Source: an uncultured Bacteroidota bacterium (GTDB lineage Bacteria; Bacteroidota; Bacteroidia; Flavobacteriales; Flavobacteriaceae). From it: a stretch of DNA of 64,000 nt. Below, one piece after another: positions 51,375-60,352 of the stretch. The first letter of the stretch is position 1; each line of letters opens with the position of its first letter. The stretch is taken from assembly GCA_902620455.1 (NCBI GenBank), contig CACNIG010000001.1, positions 1 through 64,000 of the forward strand. The letters run 5' to 3'. The notes under the pieces were generated by a model, which was given only the letters and a program-made list of their open reading frames with translations, did no database searches and had not been told where the DNA came from. The translations under genes were made by a program, and so were the position numbers.

Positions 51375-53645
51375 TTATGATTTAATTAAATACTGAAATT
51401 TTAAAAACAATTGAGTACTACTTGCCCTATAATGAGGAGAATTATAATCCAAAAATTCATTGACCATATTTTGATTCCCTCCAAGATAAAAAATTGTATC
51501 TGAATTAGGTCTCCAAGAAATCAATGGTTGAAAAAATAATTCTTCAGAAAAGTTATTGTACTCTGAAATAAACCTGACGCCCAAAAAAGAAGTGAATTGA
51601 TATCTTAGATCTAACCTACTGATATATCCATTAAAAAAATATTCATTTGATTCAAGCTTTCTTAATTTTGAATAGTTGATTGATGGCTTAATTGATAAAT
51701 TATCCGTTAATGTAAAGTCTAATGTCAAGTTGTAATTTAGTCTTTGACCTAAACCTGGTATTTCTTCTCTGAAAGCAATATCCTTTCCAAATGAAAAACC
51801 TGAGATAACGTCAACAAACTTATATGGTTTAAGACTTAATGTAAACCTGTGATTATGATAGTTTCTAAACTCTTTATCTAAATATGAATTTAAGAAATTA
51901 TACTCATAATTGTAGAAAAATGTAGAATCTAGAACTGAAGCAATTGTAAAATATCCTTCAATTTTACTGTCAGTATAATTATTTGAGTAATCATATTCAA
52001 GCTCATATCTAGATGAAATTGAAAGTCTTTTTATTAAATCTTTATTTAAATAATTTGTGTAACCTTGGAAAAAAGTGATTCTTTTTAAATTATTTTCAAC
52101 TACAAAACCGAGATCTGATCTAAATTCTGGAGAAATGTCATAGTACCTGATCCTAGTAGACCAGTTTTCAGTATCTCTTCTCAATGTTGAATATAGGGCT
52201 GAACCATTAAATGACTCACCATCTAGATTTACAGTATAATTTAAAAATTTATCATTTGAATCAATCCAATCAGCGATAGGTTCTTTATTTGAATTAAAGA
52301 ATAGTTCATACTCAAATTTCCAAAACTTAGAAAAAGTAAAAAGACCATCTGTACCAATAACATTATTAAAACCACCTTCGTTATATTTTTTATACAATGA
52401 TGTAAGTCCAATTTCTGCATTTTGATTTATTACATTTTGATATCTTATGATATTATTGAAACTTTTAGAACCAACACCAGAATATGATTTATATTTAGTA
52501 GGTACCAGTATTGGGGTATCCTCATCTACAGCTGTTAAAATCAATATTCTTGATTTGCTTGGTTGAGCAATTACCTTGGAAGCAAAGACCGGATTATTTA
52601 TTGATCTTGAATAAAATACATTAAGAGAAAAATCTAAAGATCTAATACCTCTATTGAAAAAAGGCCTCTGTTCAGGATAATTTAATGCGGTTGGCGAATT
52701 GACATCAATTTGAGTAACATCAGCCTCAACTTGAGAAAAATCTGGATTTAAAGTTGCTTCAAATGAAACATTTTTAGTTATATCAATGTTTAAACCTAAA
52801 CCGTAATTTAATTCTGGATCTGTATAATCAAGTTTTTCATTATAATTAACTCTTGAGCCAGAGATATTAGATGATAAATATGGAAGTAAATTAAATGATT
52901 TTTCAATTTCAATATCACTCATAATAATTTCATCATCCAACTGACATAGCTTGCAAGCATTATCTCTGTCAAGTCTAGATGTATTTGATTCTACAAAAAC
53001 TCCTTGTCTGTTTTTTTCAATATATCGTGTAGTAAGTCTAATTTTCCATTTTTGATTTTTTGAATTTGGAAAAGATAATGACGAAAAAGGAATTTTAAAT
53101 TCAACTTCATATCCAAAATCAGTTACTCTTCCGGCTGTCTCATAATCATAATTTGATTCAGCAGACCAACCTTCATCCCCAGGTCTTTGCTGCACTCCTC
53201 TTGGTTCAATTCTTGAGGCATCTAGTTGACTTCCAAGGGCATTTGCAACAAGTCCTACCCAATTTCTTGCATCTCCAAAGGTGTCAATTTGGATACTTAC
53301 CATATCCTGACCTGATGTAAACATTTTAAAATCATCTCTTGGAAGAATTGAAGTTTTTACCTGATCTCTATATGCCCTATAACCAACATAAAGAAATTTG
53401 TTTGTGTAAAACATATATCCCAAAGTTTTGTATGCAGAAGGAATATTATAGCCAGGTGAAATTTCATTATCAATATTTAAAATTTTAGATTCTTTAATTT
53501 CTTCTTCTGTTATAATACCATCAATTTTAATTTTATCAGGACTAATTTTATTCAGAATGTGGGTCCTAACTTGAGTGTAAGAATTAAGAAAGGTTAATAA
53601 AAAAAAGTTCAGAAGTAAGAACTTTCTTAATGATTTTCTATTCAT
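51375..53645 (-). CDS. DUF5916 outer-membrane protein, second paralogue
   Basis: 756 residues with a signal-like N-terminus (FLLLNFFLLTFLNSYTQ). Same architecture as its neighbour: KIDGIITEEEIKESKILNID, FLYVGYRAYRDQV, NPDFSQVEADVTQIDVNSPT, LNYPEQRPFFNRGIRSLD and a final barrel strand TQLFLKFQYLIKS. Two Cys in RDNACKLCQLDDE align with NASCQLCLLDH in the paralogue and may form a disulfide. Its start overlaps the stop of the 2TM gene by eight bases. Confidence 0.88.
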   Translation of the reverse strand: MNRKSLRKFLLLNFFLLTFLNSYTQVRTHILNKISPDKIKIDGIITEEEIKESKILNIDNEISPGYNIPSAYKTLGYMFYTNKFLYVGYRAYRDQVKTSILPRDDFKMFTSGQDMVSIQIDTFGDARNWVGLVANALGSQLDASRIEPRGVQQRPGDEGWSAESNYDYETAGRVTDFGYEVEFKIPFSSLSFPNSKNQKWKIRLTTRYIEKNRQGVFVESNTSRLDRDNACKLCQLDDEIIMSDIEIEKSFNLLPYLSSNISGSRVNYNEKLDYTDPELNYGLGLNIDITKNVSFEATLNPDFSQVEADVTQIDVNSPTALNYPEQRPFFNRGIRSLDFSLNVFYSRSINNPVFASKVIAQPSKSRILILTAVDEDTPILVPTKYKSYSGVGSKSFNNIIRYQNVINQNAEIGLTSLYKKYNEGGFNNVIGTDGLFTFSKFWKFEYELFFNSNKEPIADWIDSNDKFLNYTVNLDGESFNGSALYSTLRRDTENWSTRIRYYDISPEFRSDLGFVVENNLKRITFFQGYTNYLNKDLIKRLSISSRYELEYDYSNNYTDSKIEGYFTIASVLDSTFFYNYEYNFLNSYLDKEFRNYHNHRFTLSLKPYKFVDVISGFSFGKDIAFREEIPGLGQRLNYNLTLDFTLTDNLSIKPSINYSKLRKLESNEYFFNGYISRLDLRYQFTSFLGVRFISEYNNFSEELFFQPLISWRPNSDTIFYLGGNQNMVNEFLDYNSPHYRASSTQLFLKFQYLIKS

Positions 53646-53826
53646 TCAGGTTTTTTTTTAAACCTAGGAAACTTTTGATTTGATTAGATGATCTTAACCA
53701 TATTGCAACAGCACACCAAACTGAACCCAAAGGTATCCACCAAAGTACTGCTAAAAGTGCATAATACTCTTTTTTATTTGCCTTTTTAACTTTTTCTTTA
53801 AGTTTTGTGTAACTAAGGTTTTTCAT
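53638..53826 (-). CDS. Small two-helix membrane protein
   Basis: 62 residues: basic N-terminus (YTKLKEKVKKANKKE), one or two short transmembrane segments (YYALLAVLWWIPLGSVWCAV, AIWLRSS) and a basic tail. No family recognised. It lies between DUF2490 and DUF5916 genes, overlapping the latter, so it belongs to that operon. Confidence 0.65.
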   Translation of the reverse strand: MKNLSYTKLKEKVKKANKKEYYALLAVLWWIPLGSVWCAVAIWLRSSNQIKSFLGLKKNLNE

Positions 53827-53841
53827 TAAAAAAGAATAATA

Positions 53842-54516
53842 TTAGTTAAAACTATACTTAATTGAAATAATATTTGCAGAGGAATTTGAACTATACTTCT
53901 CAATATACTTTTGATAAAGATAACGTAATGTTATACTCTGAGATTTGTTAGTATTAATTTTCTTGCTAATTCCATATCTATAAACCTTTTGCTCATTACC
54001 TTTTATTTCATCAAAATATTCAAAATAAATTTTTGGTTTATTAGTCCAATCAATCATCTTTAACTCAATTAATGGTCTAATACGAATCCTTTTCTTAAAT
54101 CTACTCTCTCTGTCCAATGAAAAACGATTTTGGTAGGCAACTCTTAGTTCAAAATTAAATTTATTTGAGTTTAGTTTTTTTTCAATTCCAAATCTATATC
54201 GCATCATATTCTCAAAACCTTGAATTCCTCCAAAATTATCATTTCTACTATAGTACCTTAGTTGACCCAAGAATATCAGTTTTTTTATTGGCTCAAAAGA
54301 TATATCTGATTCTGTAATATATGTGTCAATTACACTGAGGTCTTCTTTCAATCTAAAATGTTGACTTAAATTTATTTTCAAAACTTCATTAATATCAAAA
54401 CCATACTCAACAGAAGACCATCCTTTTAATTCACTAGATTGAGCAAAACAAAAATTGCTTGGTAGAGTAAGAACAAAAAATATAAAAAATTGGTTTAATC
54501 CTTTAATAATATACAT
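53842..54516 (-). CDS. DUF2490 exported beta-barrel-like protein
   Basis: 224 residues, signal ending SNFCFAQS. DUF2490 pattern: GWSSVEYGFDINEVLKINLS, QHFRLKEDLSVIDTYITESD, ENMMRYRFGIEKKL, FNFELRVAYQNRF and IRIRPLIELKM, ending in an aromatic/polar strand (IISIKYSFN). Probable outer-membrane barrel of unknown role. Its start overlaps the end of the DUF4956 gene by 14 bases. Confidence 0.85.
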   Translation of the reverse strand: MYIIKGLNQFFIFFVLTLPSNFCFAQSSELKGWSSVEYGFDINEVLKINLSQHFRLKEDLSVIDTYITESDISFEPIKKLIFLGQLRYYSRNDNFGGIQGFENMMRYRFGIEKKLNSNKFNFELRVAYQNRFSLDRESRFKKRIRIRPLIELKMIDWTNKPKIYFEYFDEIKGNEQKVYRYGISKKINTNKSQSITLRYLYQKYIEKYSSNSSANIISIKYSFN

Positions 54517-55117
54517 GTATAGTAATAATATTTAAATTTTTGTCAATTCTATATATTTTATATGTCTTGACTTTAATATTAAAAATTTTTTCTTGCTTTT
54601 TAATTTCATCATCAATTATCTTTTTAAAATCTCCATCTATATATCCAATCTGCAAGATTATTCTTCTATTTGTATCTTCTGCTAGTGGATGAACTTTATT
54701 GTATGAAAATTTTATAAGAATAAATTCTCCAAATATTATAAATAATATAACAATTAAGTTTATGATAATTAATTCACTAACAGATAGAAAATCGCCTGAT
54801 AAAGCATTAATTACTGCCATTCCAATTGTTATAAATAAATATGTCATTTCCTCTGTTTGAAGAGGTTGAGTTCTATACCTTATTATTCCAAATATTGCAA
54901 ACAAGCCTAGAGCCATTCCGAGGTTAAGATCAAAATTCTTTAGAGTAAAACATAAAAAGAATACTATCAAACTAATCATCAAAAATGAAAAAGAAAAACG
55001 CCTTAAAACCATTTGTTTTGAAATTATAAGAATCATTGAGGCAATAAAACCAGTATTTACAGAAAACCTAATTAAAGCTGTATTCCAATCAAATTCCATC
55101 ATAAGTATAGATATCAT
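54503..55117 (-). CDS. DUF4956 inner-membrane protein
   Basis: 204 residues, about four transmembrane helices (NTGFIASMILIISKQM; FLMISLIVFFLCF; EMTYLFITIGMAVINALSG; LIIINLIVILFIIFGEFILI) and the DUF4956 signature FAIFGIIRYRTQPLQTEEMT, with a soluble C-terminal domain. In other genomes DUF4956 partners VTC-type polyphosphate polymerases or CotH-like kinases; neither is here. First gene of the DUF4956-DUF2490-2TM-DUF5916-DUF5916 run. Start may be the Met five or six residues later. Confidence 0.88.
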   Translation of the reverse strand: MISILMMEFDWNTALIRFSVNTGFIASMILIISKQMVLRRFSFSFLMISLIVFFLCFTLKNFDLNLGMALGLFAIFGIIRYRTQPLQTEEMTYLFITIGMAVINALSGDFLSVSELIIINLIVILFIIFGEFILIKFSYNKVHPLAEDTNRRIILQIGYIDGDFKKIIDDEIKKQEKIFNIKVKTYKIYRIDKNLNIITIHVYY

Positions 55118-55205
55118 ATTTTATAAGTTTGCGGGATAGTTATTTAAATATATGTTAATCTAAAAATTAATCAAAATAGTTGTGTTATTGGCAGAATAAT
55201 AAATC

Positions 55206-56465
55206 CTATACTAATGACAATTCTTTAACCGCATCAACAAAACTGTCAAGTTCTTTTGTAGTTGTAAAAATATTTGGACTTATTCTACAGCCTTTTACAT
55301 TCGCATAATCTATAGCAACAGTAAAAATTTTGTACTTCTCAAATAATAAATCTTCCATTTTTGATGGGCTCATATTTGTGAGTCCAACATTCCCAATTCC
55401 GCAACTTCTATCAATATCGAGTGGAGTATTAACAATCACATTCTTCACGTTCCTTAACTTATTAGACCAATATCTTTGAAGAAATCTCATTCTATTTTCC
55501 TTTCTTTCCATTCCAATCCATTTTAGATAATCAATTGAATTTGAAATAGCAAGATCAGTATGAACAGGATGTGTGCCTATGTGATTTAATCTTTTTATAT
55601 CCGACTTATTAGTATTTCCATTCGCTAAAAGAGGCCAAATTTTGTGAGTCTTATTTTTGTTTACATAAAGCAAGCCTGCTCCAAGTGGAGTAGCTAACCA
55701 TTTATGCAAACTCGATCCATAATAATCACAATTAAAATCATCAATTGAAAAGTCAAAATGTCCAACACAATGAGCTCCATCAACCATTACTTCAACCCCA
55801 TGTTTATGTGCCATCTCACATATCTTTTTAATGGGGAGTATCTGACCTGTAATATTTATCATGTGACAGACCATGATAAGCTTTGTTTTACTTGTAATTT
55901 GACTTTCATAGAGGGATACTATTTCTTCATCATTTTTTGGATGATTAGGTACAGATATTACTTTGTTAACAACTCCATATCTATTTGAAATTTGTTCAAA
56001 CATTTCTTTCATTGTTCCATAATCTTGTTTAGCATATATTGCCTCGTCACCTTTTTTCCAAGGAAAACCTGAGATAACAAGATCTAAAGACTCAGTTGCA
56101 TTTCTAGTAATGGCAATTTGATCTGGTGAAGATCCAACTAGCTTTGCAAGCTCACGAGTAACTCTATCTTTATTTTTATTTAAATTTTTTCTCATGTAAA
56201 ATGATCCCTCAATATTTACATGCTTCACATGATTTATAAAATGTTCTAATATTGGATTTGGAATTATATTATAATAACCGCTTTCAAGATTTATATATTC
56301 TTCCTTTAGAGTATAATGAGATCTTACAGTATCCCATAGTTCATCTTCATTATTTATAACTGGAAGTGTTTTTGATATAGGCTTAAAATCACTTAATTGA
56401 TTAGCAGATATTAAAGGGGAAAATGATAAGGCACCTAATGATTTTATAAATCTTCTTTTATCCAT
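55206..56465 (-). CDS. Exported class-V aminotransferase-fold PLP enzyme
   Basis: 419 residues. N-terminus MDKRRFIKSLGALSFSPLIS looks like a twin-arginine signal. PLP-fold marks: AITRNATESLDLVISGFPWK, IMVCHMINITGQILPI, VMVDGAHCVGHFDFSIDDFN and the Schiff-base Lys in YGSSLHKWLATPLGAGLLYV. Closest in style to isopenicillin-N-epimerase-like/cysteine-desulfurase relatives. Tat export would match a cofactor-loaded enzyme. Substrate unknown; divergent from the Kazal gene. Confidence 0.85.
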   Translation of the reverse strand: MDKRRFIKSLGALSFSPLISANQLSDFKPISKTLPVINNEDELWDTVRSHYTLKEEYINLESGYYNIIPNPILEHFINHVKHVNIEGSFYMRKNLNKNKDRVTRELAKLVGSSPDQIAITRNATESLDLVISGFPWKKGDEAIYAKQDYGTMKEMFEQISNRYGVVNKVISVPNHPKNDEEIVSLYESQITSKTKLIMVCHMINITGQILPIKKICEMAHKHGVEVMVDGAHCVGHFDFSIDDFNCDYYGSSLHKWLATPLGAGLLYVNKNKTHKIWPLLANGNTNKSDIKRLNHIGTHPVHTDLAISNSIDYLKWIGMERKENRMRFLQRYWSNKLRNVKNVIVNTPLDIDRSCGIGNVGLTNMSPSKMEDLLFEKYKIFTVAIDYANVKGCRISPNIFTTTKELDSFVDAVKELSLV

Positions 56466-56497
56466 TTAATTAGTAATTTTAATTCAATTTAATAAAA

Positions 56498-56713
56498 ATG
56501 TTTAAGCATCTAGGTTTTTATTTATTGATTTTCATATTCTTAAATGGATGTTCAAAATCAGAAAACCAAGCATGTAAGTCTGAGAAAAAAGCAATTGCAT
56601 GCACCAAAGAATATATGCCAGTGTGCGGTTGTGATAATACTACATATTCCAATAAATGTGTAGCTCAATCTGAAGGAGTAAATACTTGGAGTATTGGTGC
56701 ATGTAATGATTAA
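56498..56713 (+). CDS. Kazal-type protease-inhibitor lipoprotein, second copy
   Basis: 71 residues: lipoprotein signal [18 protein letters not shown], linker, and one Kazal-like domain [20 protein letters not shown] with final NTWSIGAC. Same domain plan as 11333-11572 but little sequence in common outside the core. Predicted surface inhibitor of serine proteases. Its last eight bases (ATGATTAA) contain the start codon of the IDO-like gene. Confidence 0.88.
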   Translation: MFKHLGFYLLIFIFLNGCSKSENQACKSEKKAIACTKEYMPVCGCDNTTYSNKCVAQSEGVNTWSIGACND

Positions 56714-58130
56714 TTTTCCATACATTTATGTTAAACCTAATACATTGAGACTAGAAAATTACACTGATAATTTCTTTGAAGTCAACTCTATAAATGGATT
56801 TCTTCCTAAGAATACCCCCTTATTAAAACTTCCTGAAAGATATGATGATCTTCAAAAGCTCATTGATGAAATGCCAATAAAAAAAGAAGATGGAAGCGAT
56901 GGATTGCTATCAAGGAAAGGAGCCATTGAGCAAAGTGTTGAAAGCTTATCTAACTTTAAGGATTTAGTTAGTAAAGAAAAAGATGTTTTTATTATTCAAG
57001 CATTATTTAGAGCATACGCGTTTATCACAAGCGCTTACCTATTAGCCCCGGCTCACTTTAATTATCTTCAAACAAAAAAATATGGAAAAGCCCATAAAGT
57101 TTTACCTGCTCAAATTGCTGAACCATTTGTAATTGTTAGTGAAAAACTTAATGTCTATCCATTTCTAGATTACCACTATGCATACTCTCTAGGAAATTAT
57201 GTAAAAATAGATGAAACGAAAGGTTTTGAATGGGAGAATCTAGCGATGGCTGCAAAGTTCTCTGGCATGGATGATGAAAGAGGCTTTATAATGCTTCATG
57301 TGGATATTAATCAACACTCTCCAGAGTTAGTTGGTAGTATATTTAATTTTCTTGAATCATCTGAAGCTAAAAATGTAAATAATTCACTTAGAAAATGTCT
57401 ATCTGCCATGAAAAAAATTAATGAAAGAAGACAGATAATGTGGCAAGCATCCAGATGGAAACACTACAATGACTTTAGAGTATTTATAATGGGGATCAAA
57501 GGTAATGATGAAATTTTTGGCGATGGAGTAATATATGAAGGGGTCTCTGATAAACCTGTTCAATATAGAGGACAGACAGGTGCTCAAGACAATATAATAC
57601 CAACTGCAGACATCTTCACCGGTGTCATTGATTACTATCCATCTAACGATCTTACAAAGTATCTACTAGACCTAAGAACTTATAGACCAAAATGTATTCA
57701 AAATTTCTTGGAAGATATTAAAAATGAGATGGGGAATAATAGACTATTTAATAATTTGAAAGAATCAAATAATCAAGAAGGGCTTTCTCTACTTATCCAA
57801 ATTCTTGATGAAATTTATTATTTCCGAAATGGTCACTGGCAGTTTGTCCAAAAATATATAATGGCTAACACAAAGTATGCTAAAGCAACTGGTGGTACTC
57901 CAATAATTTCCTGGATTCCAAATCAGATTACTGCTGTGCTAAATTATATGGATGATGTAATAAATTTAATTCCCGTCAGCTCTAATTATATAAATAGAGA
58001 CGAATTCAATAATAATCTTTCCAAAAAAAGAGACTTGCTGAACAAACAACTTAAATTACTTCATGGTGATGATTACAATGCTGAGGAAGTTTTTTCACTT
58101 AACAAAAAAATGAGTCTTAACGATGATTAA
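56706..58130 (+). CDS. Indoleamine 2,3-dioxygenase-family heme enzyme
   Basis: 474 residues from ATG 56706 (a TTG at 56694 would add four). IDO architecture: N-terminal small domain, [74 protein letters not shown] and the proximal heme His in [12 protein letters not shown] (His377). IDOs open the indole ring of tryptophan to N-formylkynurenine; more distant bacterial homologues can act on other indoles. No kynureninase or kynurenine formamidase gene adjoins it. Overlaps both neighbours by eight bases. Confidence 0.88.
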   Translation: MINFPYIYVKPNTLRLENYTDNFFEVNSINGFLPKNTPLLKLPERYDDLQKLIDEMPIKKEDGSDGLLSRKGAIEQSVESLSNFKDLVSKEKDVFIIQALFRAYAFITSAYLLAPAHFNYLQTKKYGKAHKVLPAQIAEPFVIVSEKLNVYPFLDYHYAYSLGNYVKIDETKGFEWENLAMAAKFSGMDDERGFIMLHVDINQHSPELVGSIFNFLESSEAKNVNNSLRKCLSAMKKINERRQIMWQASRWKHYNDFRVFIMGIKGNDEIFGDGVIYEGVSDKPVQYRGQTGAQDNIIPTADIFTGVIDYYPSNDLTKYLLDLRTYRPKCIQNFLEDIKNEMGNNRLFNNLKESNNQEGLSLLIQILDEIYYFRNGHWQFVQKYIMANTKYAKATGGTPIISWIPNQITAVLNYMDDVINLIPVSSNYINRDEFNNNLSKKRDLLNKQLKLLHGDDYNAEEVFSLNKKMSLNDD

Positions 58131-58590
58131 AAATCTTAAAATATTTTTATTGATTTTATCTTTTTTGCTTATTTCATTTAGTTATAGTCAAGAGAATTTA
58201 GAAAATAATTTGATTGGTAAGTGGGAGTTTAAATTGAATATAAAAGATGTAATCAAAAATTCAGATGATTTGACTGGATTTGAAAAATTAGCAGCAAGAA
58301 CTTTTTCTGGAGTTATTGAAAAAGCATTGGAAAAAACACAAATTTTATTTGACTTTAAGGGTAATAAAACTGCTGCCATCGAAGTAGTTACTGCTGAGAG
58401 ATCAGAAAGTAGAGTAGTTTTTAATTGGGAAATAGATGAAAAAAGTAATTTAATATTAGATGAAATAACAGATCAATCTGATGTTAGACTAGGAGATACG
58501 GCATACTGGAGCTTCAATGACGATCAATTAATACCTTATGATTCAAAGGGTAATATTAATGAGGGAATATTATTAATAAAATTAAAATAA
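58123..58590 (+). CDS. Exported lipocalin-like small protein
   Basis: 155 residues; signal [20 protein letters not shown] ending YSQ. Core LIGKWEFKLNIKDV, TQILFDFKGNKTAAIEVVTA and a closing strand GILLIKLK fit a lipocalin-like calyx, with a helical insertion (KLAARTFSGVIEKALEK). Function unknown. Its ATG lies inside the last eight bases of the IDO gene (ATGATTAA), the same overlap as at the Kazal-IDO junction. Confidence 0.7.
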   Translation: MIKNLKIFLLILSFLLISFSYSQENLENNLIGKWEFKLNIKDVIKNSDDLTGFEKLAARTFSGVIEKALEKTQILFDFKGNKTAAIEVVTAERSESRVVFNWEIDEKSNLILDEITDQSDVRLGDTAYWSFNDDQLIPYDSKGNINEGILLIKLK

Positions 58591-58635
58591 AGACTAATTT
58601 TTTATTAAATTTCAACATCTAATAGTAATATAATA

Positions 58636-59076
58636 ATGAGAAATAAAATAATAATAGTTTTACTCTTACTTACATTTTCGTCTTGCAGTATCTTTAGAAC
58701 TTCACAAAGTTTAACTGAAAAAAAAATTAATGAGACAGCAACAAATGATAAAGTTGTTTCAACCGATATATATCAAAAGTTTTTAGGAGACTACAATCTG
58801 GAAATTATAGGTATTCCTACAGGAGATGATGGTTCATTAACAATGAAAGTTTCGAGGGATGGAGATCTTCTCAAAACTGAATATACTGGAGAAACTATAG
58901 AAGCTGCAAGTTGGACAGTTATTAAAAGTACAGAAGTAGAAGATGACATTCTCTTTGTGGAGATTTTTGTTCCTGAATATAATATAACAGGATATTGGGA
59001 ACTTTATGTTGAAGGAAATGAGGTAACTGGATATGCTTTTGACAGGTTTGATATTGTTGGAACAAAGTCAGATTAG
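58636..59076 (+). CDS. Small beta-rich lipoprotein, array member 1
   Basis: 146 residues; lipoprotein signal MRNKIIIVLLLLTFSSC. Body of about nine strands beginning FLGDYNLEIIGIPTGDDGSL and ending GYAFDRFDIVGTK. A G.Y...I opening and a Y/G...F.G.. closing recur in the two following genes, pointing to diverged tandem copies. Function unknown. Confidence 0.7.
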   Translation: MRNKIIIVLLLLTFSSCSIFRTSQSLTEKKINETATNDKVVSTDIYQKFLGDYNLEIIGIPTGDDGSLTMKVSRDGDLLKTEYTGETIEAASWTVIKSTEVEDDILFVEIFVPEYNITGYWELYVEGNEVTGYAFDRFDIVGTKSD

Positions 59077-59082
59077 ATTACT

Positions 59083-59496
59083 TTGAAAAAAATATTTTTT
59101 TCAGTAATTATTTTGATATCTTATTCAATTAACTCGTGCTCTTCTTTAAATTCAATTGAAAACACATCATCGAGCAATAATGAGATTATAAATAAGAAGA
59201 TCCAAGGCATATATAGTTTAACAATCTCATTTGGAAATCCATATGGTGATATCGATGTTTCTCTTGAACTTTATTATGATAAATCTCAAATTAAATCAAG
59301 AGCATCATACTTTGATGGTCAAAAAAATGTACCGGTAAAAATTAATAATACTGAATTATTTGAAGGAGCTATTTTTATAAACCTGGTTGACTCTGAAGCT
59401 GGTAATGTTGAGATGGAGGTTTATTTTGATGATGAAAACTCTATCTCAGGCTTTTATGCAGGACAATTTGAATTTAAAGGTGAGCGAATTAAATAA
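59083..59496 (+). CDS. Small beta-rich lipoprotein, array member 2
   Basis: 137 residues; starts at a TTG and has signal KKIFFSVIILISYSINSC. Core IQGIYSLTISFGNPYGDIDV ... FYAGQFEFKGERIK shares the G-Y-x-L opening and F-x-G closing pattern with its neighbours. Six bases after member 1 and overlapping member 3 by 17 bases. Confidence 0.68.
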   Translation: MKKIFFSVIILISYSINSCSSLNSIENTSSSNNEIINKKIQGIYSLTISFGNPYGDIDVSLELYYDKSQIKSRASYFDGQKNVPVKINNTELFEGAIFINLVDSEAGNVEMEVYFDDENSISGFYAGQFEFKGERIK

Positions 59497-59935
59497 AACA
59501 AAAGTAATTGGTATAATTGTTTTGAACATGATGATTTTATCATGCTCATCAAGTAAACCTATATCGAATAATATTGACAATGATCCAAACGTTCAATATT
59601 ATGGAGAATACAAATTTGATGTTGAAATTCCATCAGTAGTTTTTCCTTTTGAAGCCTCTTTAACAATTGGAACATCTAAAAGAGGAAACATTACCTCAAG
59701 AATTATTTGGTCTTTTCAAGGGCAAAGTTTTTATAACTCAGTAGTAAGAAACCTAAGAATTACTGACGGAGTAATAAGTTTTAATAGTAAAAGCTCAGAT
59801 GGAGTAAGTTCAGATATTCAGTTTTATTTTACCGGAGAAAATAAAATAGAAGGGCGTGTTACCACTGTGGACGATCCTATAAATGGTGGAATTCCTGGAA
59901 CAGTTTTTTATTTAAAAGGACAAAAAGTTAAATAA
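59480..59935 (+). CDS. Small beta-rich lipoprotein, array member 3
   Basis: About 151 residues if started at the GTG at 59480 (VSELNKTKVIGIIVLNMMIL, then SCSSS lipobox); the longer open frame back to 59387 overlaps member 2 heavily and lacks signal-like sequence. Body YYGEYKFDVEIPSVVFPFEA ... GTVFYLKGQKVK matches the pattern of members 1 and 2. Function unknown; ends head-on with the SET gene. Confidence 0.66.
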   Translation: MSELNKTKVIGIIVLNMMILSCSSSKPISNNIDNDPNVQYYGEYKFDVEIPSVVFPFEASLTIGTSKRGNITSRIIWSFQGQSFYNSVVRNLRITDGVISFNSKSSDGVSSDIQFYFTGENKIEGRVTTVDDPINGGIPGTVFYLKGQKVK

Positions 59936-60304
59936 CTATTGAGATATCTCATACTCAAATTCCCAAAGGGGATTATCAAGTTTATTGATTATATAATTTA
60001 GGGTAAGTTCTTCTCCCGGTAAAATGCTTTTTTCAGAAATTATTCTTATGTGTTTTATGTTTCCAATTGACTCATGTTTATCGGCAACCACTGCTTTACA
60101 GTTTGGCATTTCATGATGGTTTATAAAAGCTCCCAATGGAAGTCGTATGTAATTATCTGGAAACCTTTCATCATAAACATGAGATATTCCAAGGTCAGTG
60201 TTTTCAGGAATATTCTCAGTAGCGAAGACACCAAGACCTTCAATTTTACTATCCTTTATTGTAATAGAATTAGGTAAAGGTCTCCACTCTTTTTTTTCTT
60301 TCAT
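59936..60304 (-). CDS. SET-domain protein
   Basis: 122 residues that cover only a SET domain: IEGLGVFATENIPENTDLGI, LGAFINHHEMPNCKAVV (NHxxxPNC-type pseudoknot) and LPGEELTLNYIINKLDN (catalytic ELTxxY). SET proteins transfer methyl groups to lysines; short bacterial versions are uncommon relative to eukaryotic ones and their targets are unknown. The post-SET Cys cluster is absent. Alone on the minus strand, 48 bases after the nuclease start's operon end. Confidence 0.88.
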   Translation of the reverse strand: MKEKKEWRPLPNSITIKDSKIEGLGVFATENIPENTDLGISHVYDERFPDNYIRLPLGAFINHHEMPNCKAVVADKHESIGNIKHIRIISEKSILPGEELTLNYIINKLDNPLWEFEYEISQ

Positions 60305-60352
60305 AAGTTCAATTTATGAATAATTATTTATTTGATTTACAGACAAACTTTA

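Noticed and set aside
59387-59479. Longer start for lipoprotein array member 3
   Set aside because: Overlaps the previous gene by 110 bases and would bury the lipoprotein signal.
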